64,000 nt of DNA from Chryseobacterium joostei (GTDB lineage Bacteria > Bacteroidota > Bacteroidia > Flavobacteriales > Weeksellaceae): the NCBI RefSeq assembly GCF_003815775.1, contig NZ_CP033926.1, positions 248,001 to 312,000 on the forward strand. The letters run 5' to 3'. How positions within the stretch are numbered: position 1 is the first letter of the stretch; the number at the start of each line of letters is the position of its first letter. The position numbers and the translations under genes are program-made. The notes beneath the pieces were generated by a model that saw nothing but the letters and a program-made list of their open reading frames with translations, did no database searches and was not told where the DNA came from. Below are positions 59,003 to 64,000 of this stretch, one piece after another.

Positions 59003-59791
59003 TTAGATCTCCTCATCATTGGAGATAGGGTACTGGTTGGTAGCATTGTGAACCTCACTTTTAAATTTATACAGGTATGGAGCCTTGTTGGCCGAACCAT
59101 CATAGAGCTTTTCCAGTCTCTCCAGAATATTCAGGCTTAAAATTTTTCGCTGGAAGTTATTTCTTCTGAATTTTTGGCCTAAAATAGTTTCATAAAGAGC
59201 CTGAAGGTCTTTCATTGTAAATTTCTCAGGGAGAAGATTACTGGCCGCCACTTCAGTATTGATATTCATTCTCAGATATTCCAAACCCGTTTCTATAATT
59301 CTGTCATGATCGAATGCCATCTTGGGCAAATTGCTGACTTCGAACCACTCACAGCTTTCATTAAAGGCATCCGGAAACGTATCTGTTATTGAAAAATCAA
59401 TAAGACTGCAGTAACCCACGGTAATAAACCTTTGAAAAATCCAGTGATCTTCTGGTACTTCTATACCCTTATTTTTAAGCAGGATTTGATGTACATTATT
59501 TTCGGTACGGTCAATTCTTCCAAACGTATGAAACTGCTTTAAAAATAAATTCTGAAGATGTGTTCTCTCATAAAGTACTCTCTCTGCAGCTTCCCGCAGA
59601 TCCTCATCATTAAAAACAAAACCTCCAGGAAGTGACCACAGATCCAGATCATGATACTTTAATAACAATACTTTCAGAATATTATTGTGAAAGCCGAATA
59701 TAGTACAGTCAACAGAGATATGAGCAACGAAATCTTTTGTGTCTATAAGTTCCCGAAGTGTTTCTTTGTTCTTTGTGTCTTTGATTTTCAT
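59003..59791 (-). CDS. Nudix-fold transcriptional regulator (NrtR/AraR-type)
   Basis: A 262-residue protein with an N-terminal Nudix fold (about 20-160) and a C-terminal winged helix-turn-helix (about 185-255: FTMKDLQALYETILGQKFRRNNFQRKIL). The Nudix box is partly kept (LPGGFVFNDEDLREAAERVLYERTHL), with the usual EExG part changed to ERTH, so it is more likely a ligand sensor than an enzyme. Relatives in Bacteroidetes control sugar utilisation (AraR-like) or NAD metabolism (NrtR). It is 17 bp downstream of an MFS transporter gene and near a SusC receptor, which favours a sugar role. Confidence 0.88.
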   Translation of the reverse strand: MKIKDTKNKETLRELIDTKDFVAHISVDCTIFGFHNNILKVLLLKYHDLDLWSLPGGFVFNDEDLREAAERVLYERTHLQNLFLKQFHTFGRIDRTENNVHQILLKNKGIEVPEDHWIFQRFITVGYCSLIDFSITDTFPDAFNESCEWFEVSNLPKMAFDHDRIIETGLEYLRMNINTEVAASNLLPEKFTMKDLQALYETILGQKFRRNNFQRKILSLNILERLEKLYDGSANKAPYLYKFKSEVHNATNQYPISNDEEI

Positions 59792-59807
59792 GGTTGTAAA
59801 AATAAAA

Positions 59808-61001
59808 CTATTTTCTATATAATCTTTTTGAGACGTTAAAATACATCAAACTAATCACAAAAAGAAGAATTACAGAGAATAAAATATATAATGGATAAAA
59901 GTTTAGCAGTTGTTTCCCAAAGAGTATAGCCATAATAATAGAGCTTACGGAACTCCCCAGGGAAGAGAAAATAACAATAAGAGAAGTAAACAGATTTACT
60001 TTTTCCTTATCAACCTGTGCAATCATTTTTGAATTGATGACAGGATAGAGCGGCGATAAAAACAAACCTATTACCGGAAATAAGAAAAGGATCAGTCTTG
60101 AATCTTCAGTACCAAAGTACTGAATTCCTAAAATGGTAAGCAGCAAGGCAATAATTAAAAATATACACGAAATATAGTAACCTGATAATGAAAACCTGCG
60201 AATGACATTGGCAGTAATTGTTCTCCCTGCATATGAAAAAAGAGAAAGAAAAGAAGTCGCCTGAAGAGCAAAAAATGAATTCACTTTCAAATGGTTTTTA
60301 TAAAAAGAGGGTAACCATGAGTTGAAACCTTGTTCTACAAATACAATAAAGAAAACGACACCCAGAAATAAGGCTACAACAGGAGTCGTAAATCCAGATA
60401 GCTCAGTGAAGATACTTTTATTTTCCAAGGGCTTAGACTCTGTTATTTCTGTCTTTGAGATTAGAAAAATGGTAACAGCAGATAAAACGGCAATCAGTAG
60501 AAACCCAAATTTCCAGAATTCAGAATATTGGCTTGAAATCAGCCATCCGAAACCTGTATTCACCACAAAGATCCCTATCATAAAGGAGGCTTCCACGCTA
60601 TTCATTGTTTTTGCCAATGATTTTTCATCCGAAATATTATTCCTGATGATCCCAAATACACAGATTTTACCAATAGCAAAGCAGGCTCCGATGATGGCAA
60701 ACCATAATTTATAAAACCAAAAATCTGCTATAAATGGGAGAAGACAAGAGCATAGCCCCACAATAGCCAATGCAGAGATCAATGCCTTTTTTGCACCCGT
60801 TTTGTTGATGAATCCCACTGCAAAAAGCGAGATAAAAGCAATGGGAAGATCCTTAAAAGATTCCAGAAATCCCAGCTCTCCATAGGTGATATTGGCTTCT
60901 GAAAGCTGTAGGATAATAAGCCCCATACAGTTTAAAACCATAGAGAAAATAAGAAAAGTTAATTTTAACGGAAGGGAAATATGAGAGATCTTGGCGGTCA
61001 T
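59808..61001 (-). CDS. MFS transporter, probable sugar/metabolite permease
   Basis: A 397-residue membrane protein with twelve predicted helices and a central cytoplasmic loop near 185-200. It has the general features of sugar-type MFS permeases, but no strict signature. It is cotranscribed with the Nudix regulator downstream and divergent from the SusC-type receptor, so it is probably the inner-membrane uptake step for the compound bound outside by the SusC complex. Confidence 0.85.
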   Translation of the reverse strand: MTAKISHISLPLKLTFLIFSMVLNCMGLIILQLSEANITYGELGFLESFKDLPIAFISLFAVGFINKTGAKKALISALAIVGLCSCLLPFIADFWFYKLWFAIIGACFAIGKICVFGIIRNNISDEKSLAKTMNSVEASFMIGIFVVNTGFGWLISSQYSEFWKFGFLLIAVLSAVTIFLISKTEITESKPLENKSIFTELSGFTTPVVALFLGVVFFIVFVEQGFNSWLPSFYKNHLKVNSFFALQATSFLSLFSYAGRTITANVIRRFSLSGYYISCIFLIIALLLTILGIQYFGTEDSRLILFLFPVIGLFLSPLYPVINSKMIAQVDKEKVNLFTSLIVIFSSLGSSVSSIIMAILFGKQLLNFYPLYILFSVILLFVISLMYFNVSKRLYRK

Positions 61002-61145
61002 TTCGGGGATTAGCTTTATGAATTTTTATAACTTTTTATGAATTATTGGTGCTAAGATATGGCTTTTAACCCTCAATAATAAACGAAAAATTAAAATATT
61101 TGTGAATCTAATGTTAATTGAATGAAAAAAAATATATTTTTATTG

Positions 61146-61158
61146 TCTCAATTTGAGA
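61146..61158. promoter_or_regulatory. 13-bp palindrome in the divergent promoter region
   Basis: TCTCAATTTGAGA is a perfect inverted repeat around a central T, 21 bp upstream of the SusC start and between the divergent MFS-regulator and susC genes. It is a candidate operator for the Nudix regulator; inferred from position and symmetry only. Confidence 0.4.
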
Positions 61159-61178
61159 ATTAAAACAAATAGCTGTAT

Positions 61179-64000
61179 ATGAACGTAAGAATATCGAGAA
61201 GCCTAGGAGTGATTGCCGTCCTCTATTTTACGGCTAACTTCAGTGCCCAAACCAAGAAGGACACGGTTTCTAAAGAAAACAAAATAGAAGAAATTGTAAT
61301 GATAGGGTATGGAGGGGTTAAAAAGCAGAATCTTACAAGTGCTGTTTCTACTGTAAAATCAGACGCCTTTGATGATAGGCCTATTTACAATGTAGGGCAA
61401 GCATTGCAAGGGCAGGCTGCAGGAGTGAATGTAACCCAGGCTTCCGGAAAGCCCGGAGCAGGAGTAGAAGTTAAAATAAGGGGTAATAATTCTATCTCAT
61501 CATCTGTAAGCCCTTTGTATGTGGTGGATGGCATACAGACCAATGATATCAGCGGGATCAATACCGATGACATTCTCGATATGACGATTCTAAAAGATGC
61601 GTCTTCTACAGCAATTTATGGAATCAATGGTTCTTCAGGGGTTGTGATTATTACAACCAAAAGAGGAAAGATCGGAAAACCTCAATTGAACTTTAATGCC
61701 TATTGGGGATTTTCTAAAACCATGAAAAATATTGATGTTCTTAATCAGGATCAATATAGATCGTTATTAGGAGATATCAAGCTGAATGGTGGTGGAGATT
61801 ACCTTTCTACAGCAAACAATCCTCGTTATGCAGGAATTAATACAGATTGGACAAAAGAAGTTTTCCAAACAGGTTTTGATCAAAACTATAACGTAAATTA
61901 TGCCTTTGGCAATGAAAATGTTAAAGCTTACGCTGCATTGGGTTACCAGGATATTGATGGGATTATAAAACCTTCAAGATTTCAAAGAACATCGGCAAAA
62001 GTTAATCTGGACGCTGTTATCTTACCGTGGTTAAAATTAAACTCAACCGTGAACTATTTTATTACCAATCTTACGAATACGAATGATAATCTAAGTACAG
62101 CAAGAGGAGGTGTTGTATTAAGTGCATTTAATACCCCTACTTTTCTTCCTGTATACGGAAACCAGGTTATAATGAATCCTTCAGATCCTGAAATATATGA
62201 TCCGGTGACAGGAGCAATAAAAGATGGTTATAAACCAGGGCAGTACGGTCCCAATCCTTATCAATCATCATGGGAAAATCCTGTAGCTTATCAATCTAGA
62301 AAGGATAAAACACTTACTCAGAGGTTTTTAAGCAATTTAGGGCTTGAAGTGAGACTTCTAAAAGATCTTACCTGGAAACCCTCTGTTTCCTTTGATATGA
62401 TAGATTCCAGAAATACTAAGTTTACAGACGGTTATCAGACAAGTTACGGAAGATCAAAATTTGGAATTGGTTCTCAGGAATTCACCCAGTTCCAGGAATA
62501 TAATTTTGAAAATACATTGAATTATACCCTGAAAAGATCCATCCATGATTTCTCCTTGCTTGGAGGTATTCAGATTAATGAAAGGAACTTTCAGAGCAAA
62601 TATTATGGAGGTGATAATTTCCCTAATGATACTTTTAATTTTAGTTATGATTTGGCAAAAAATCAAAGCTATGATATCCGTAAAGAAATTCTGAGACAGG
62701 TTTCATTTTTCGGAAGAGCCCTTTATACACTTAACGGGAAATATACCGTAATGGGGGTCTTCAGACAAAATGGAAACTCAGCTTTGGCCTCTGGCAATAA
62801 ATGGGGATTTTTTCCGGGAGCTTCTGCTTCTTGGTTGATTTCCAAAGAAAATTTTTTAGCAGATAGTAAGGTAATTAGTGAGTTGAAATTAAGAGGAGGC
62901 TGGGGAAAAACCGGTAATGCATCTGCAATTCCTGCTTATTCTCACTTTAATCTTTACAATCCATTTTGGACCAATGGAGTTCCTGTTTATACAGTCTCCC
63001 AGTATGACAGTGGAGATTTGGCTTGGGAAACCACAACAGATAGTAACATTGGTTTAGATTTAGGATTGCTTACTAACCGTATCAGGTTCAGTATTGATGC
63101 CTATCAAAGAAAGACGGATAATTTGATTACACCATTTGATTTAGGTCCTCAGAAGCTTAGAATTTACAGAAATATAGGTTCCCTTGAAAATAAAGGATTG
63201 GAATTGTCTTTAAATACAATGAATATTAAAAATGAGAATTTCACATGGAATACTTCATTTAATATCTCATTTACAAATAATAAAATAACCCATCTTAATA
63301 AAGAACTTAGAACAATTCCTGCTGCCAATATTGAAGGAATGGGAACCTTGGTTAGATTTGAAGAAGGACAGCCTTTAGGAATGTTCTACGGATATAAAAC
63401 TTCCGGAGTAAATCCTAATAATGGAGATATGATGTATGTAAATGCCAACGGAAAAGTAGTTTCTTATACAGAGTTGAAACCTGAAGACAGAGGATATATT
63501 GGAAACCCTAACCCCGACTTTACCTTTGGTTTCAGCAATAATTTCAAATATAAAAATTGGTATCTGGATATGCTTATTACAGGATCAGTAGGAAATGATA
63601 TATTTAATGCAACCCGATTTGATCTGGAAATGATGAATGATTATAAAAATCAATCTACAGCAGTATTAAACCGGTGGACTACAGCCGGACAAATTACAGA
63701 TGTACCAAGAGCGAACTCTGCTTCTGCACAGTTTATTTCTGATCGTTTTGTAGAAGATGGTTCTTATCTGAAACTGAAAGCAGTAACATTAGGATACAAT
63801 TTCATGAGTCCTTTCAAAGGGGTAAGCAAACTGAATGTATATGTGACGGGACAAAACCTTTTCACGATTACCAATTATTCAGGAATGGACCCAGAAGTGA
63901 ATGCATTCAGTCCTAACAATGGTACTACAGGTGCAGAAAGAGCTGTTTTTGGAATAGATTATGGTACTTATCCACAGGTTAGAACCTTTATCATCGGGTT
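61179..64000 (+). CDS. SusC/RagA-type TonB-dependent outer-membrane receptor, 3'-truncated by window end
   Basis: An open frame from the ATG at 61179 to the window edge (about 940 codons), with signal peptide MNVRISRSLGVIAVLYFTANFSAQ, then the TonB-box region EEIVMIGYGGVKKQNLTSAVS, a plug domain with QALQGQAAGVNVTQASGKPGAGVEVKIRGNNSISSSVSPLYVVDG and DASSTAIYGINGSSGVVIITTKRG, and a barrel. The carboxypeptidase-regulatory-like N-terminal domain found in many SusC proteins is missing, so this is a short-N-terminus type. A SusD partner would be expected just after the window. It imports oligosaccharide or peptide ligands with TonB energy. Confidence 0.95.
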   Translation, partial: MNVRISRSLGVIAVLYFTANFSAQTKKDTVSKENKIEEIVMIGYGGVKKQNLTSAVSTVKSDAFDDRPIYNVGQALQGQAAGVNVTQASGKPGAGVEVKIRGNNSISSSVSPLYVVDGIQTNDISGINTDDILDMTILKDASSTAIYGINGSSGVVIITTKRGKIGKPQLNFNAYWGFSKTMKNIDVLNQDQYRSLLGDIKLNGGGDYLSTANNPRYAGINTDWTKEVFQTGFDQNYNVNYAFGNENVKAYAALGYQDIDGIIKPSRFQRTSAKVNLDAVILPWLKLNSTVNYFITNLTNTNDNLSTARGGVVLSAFNTPTFLPVYGNQVIMNPSDPEIYDPVTGAIKDGYKPGQYGPNPYQSSWENPVAYQSRKDKTLTQRFLSNLGLEVRLLKDLTWKPSVSFDMIDSRNTKFTDGYQTSYGRSKFGIGSQEFTQFQEYNFENTLNYTLKRSIHDFSLLGGIQINERNFQSKYYGGDNFPNDTFNFSYDLAKNQSYDIRKEILRQVSFFGRALYTLNGKYTVMGVFRQNGNSALASGNKWGFFPGASASWLISKENFLADSKVISELKLRGGWGKTGNASAIPAYSHFNLYNPFWTNGVPVYTVSQYDSGDLAWETTTDSNIGLDLGLLTNRIRFSIDAYQRKTDNLITPFDLGPQKLRIYRNIGSLENKGLELSLNTMNIKNENFTWNTSFNISFTNNKITHLNKELRTIPAANIEGMGTLVRFEEGQPLGMFYGYKTSGVNPNNGDMMYVNANGKVVSYTELKPEDRGYIGNPNPDFTFGFSNNFKYKNWYLDMLITGSVGNDIFNATRFDLEMMNDYKNQSTAVLNRWTTAGQITDVPRANSASAQFISDRFVEDGSYLKLKAVTLGYNFMSPFKGVSKLNVYVTGQNLFTITNYSGMDPEVNAFSPNNGTTGAERAVFGIDYGTYPQVRTFIIG

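Noticed and set aside
1..64000. tRNA, rRNA, CRISPR array, IS element or prophage
   Set aside because: I looked for T-loop type sequences, regularly spaced repeats, transposase motifs and phage structural genes and saw none that I could support.

Overview
The window is AT-rich chromosomal DNA from a member of the Bacteroidetes, class Flavobacteriia, most likely Chryseobacterium or a close relative. The evidence is family content and style: a SusC-type TonB receptor, a type IX secretion C-terminal sorting domain, a GldI-like lipoprotein, a chryseobasin-type MNIO peptide locus, a two-component hybrid with a beta-propeller sensor, and many upstream sequences matching the Bacteroidetes sigma promoter (TTTG, about 20 nt, TAnnTTTG). 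I saw no tRNA, rRNA, insertion sequence, prophage or CRISPR array.

Layout. 1-12,000: the end of a SUKH protein, a YcaQ-like DNA glycosylase, small secreted or unknown proteins, an MFS exporter, a membrane-anchored AraC regulator, a secreted surface protein, a two-component operon (sensor kinase plus LuxR-type regulator), then about 900 bp with a palindrome and a candidate small RNA, and a single-domain AraC protein. 12,000-19,500: a PLP-dependent acyl-amino-acid synthase with a TetR partner, dnaX split by a -1 shift at an A10 run, a leader region with a Phe/Tyr-rich 43-codon leader peptide in front of a fused DAHP synthase/chorismate mutase, rsgA and ndk. 19,600-21,550: a three-gene RiPP locus (signal-peptide precursor, MNIO oxidase, four-helix membrane protein). 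21,700-29,200: rpe, an M42 peptidase, a DUF4294 protein, a Nudix hydrolase, mnmD, ilvE, gldI, a double-domain PPIase lipoprotein and small proteins. 29,700-34,600: a small gene broken by an in-frame stop, then three tandem M28 peptidases, one lacking key catalytic residues. 34,600-42,500: DUF1015-serA-serC-ferredoxin, a LuxC-type acyl-CoA reductase, a Bax inhibitor-1 protein, and a peroxiredoxin-thioredoxin-DUF6952 operon. 42,500-59,000: M16 peptidase, aminotransferase, a fourth M28 peptidase, rsmG, a lipoprotein/DUF922/PD-(D/E)XK nuclease run, a patatin-barrel protein, a T9SS-exported lipase-like protein and an acyl-CoA dehydrogenase. 59,000-64,000: a Nudix-type regulator and MFS transporter divergent from a SusC receptor that runs off the window.

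The genes are mostly housekeeping and amino-acid metabolism (aromatic, serine, branched-chain), with secreted proteolysis and nutrient uptake typical of the phylum. The points most worth following up are the aromatic leader peptide (15969-16100), the RiPP locus (19675-21532), the dnaX slippage site (15240-15250), the candidate small RNA (about 11107-11210) and the catalytically impaired M28 paralogue (33153-34556).
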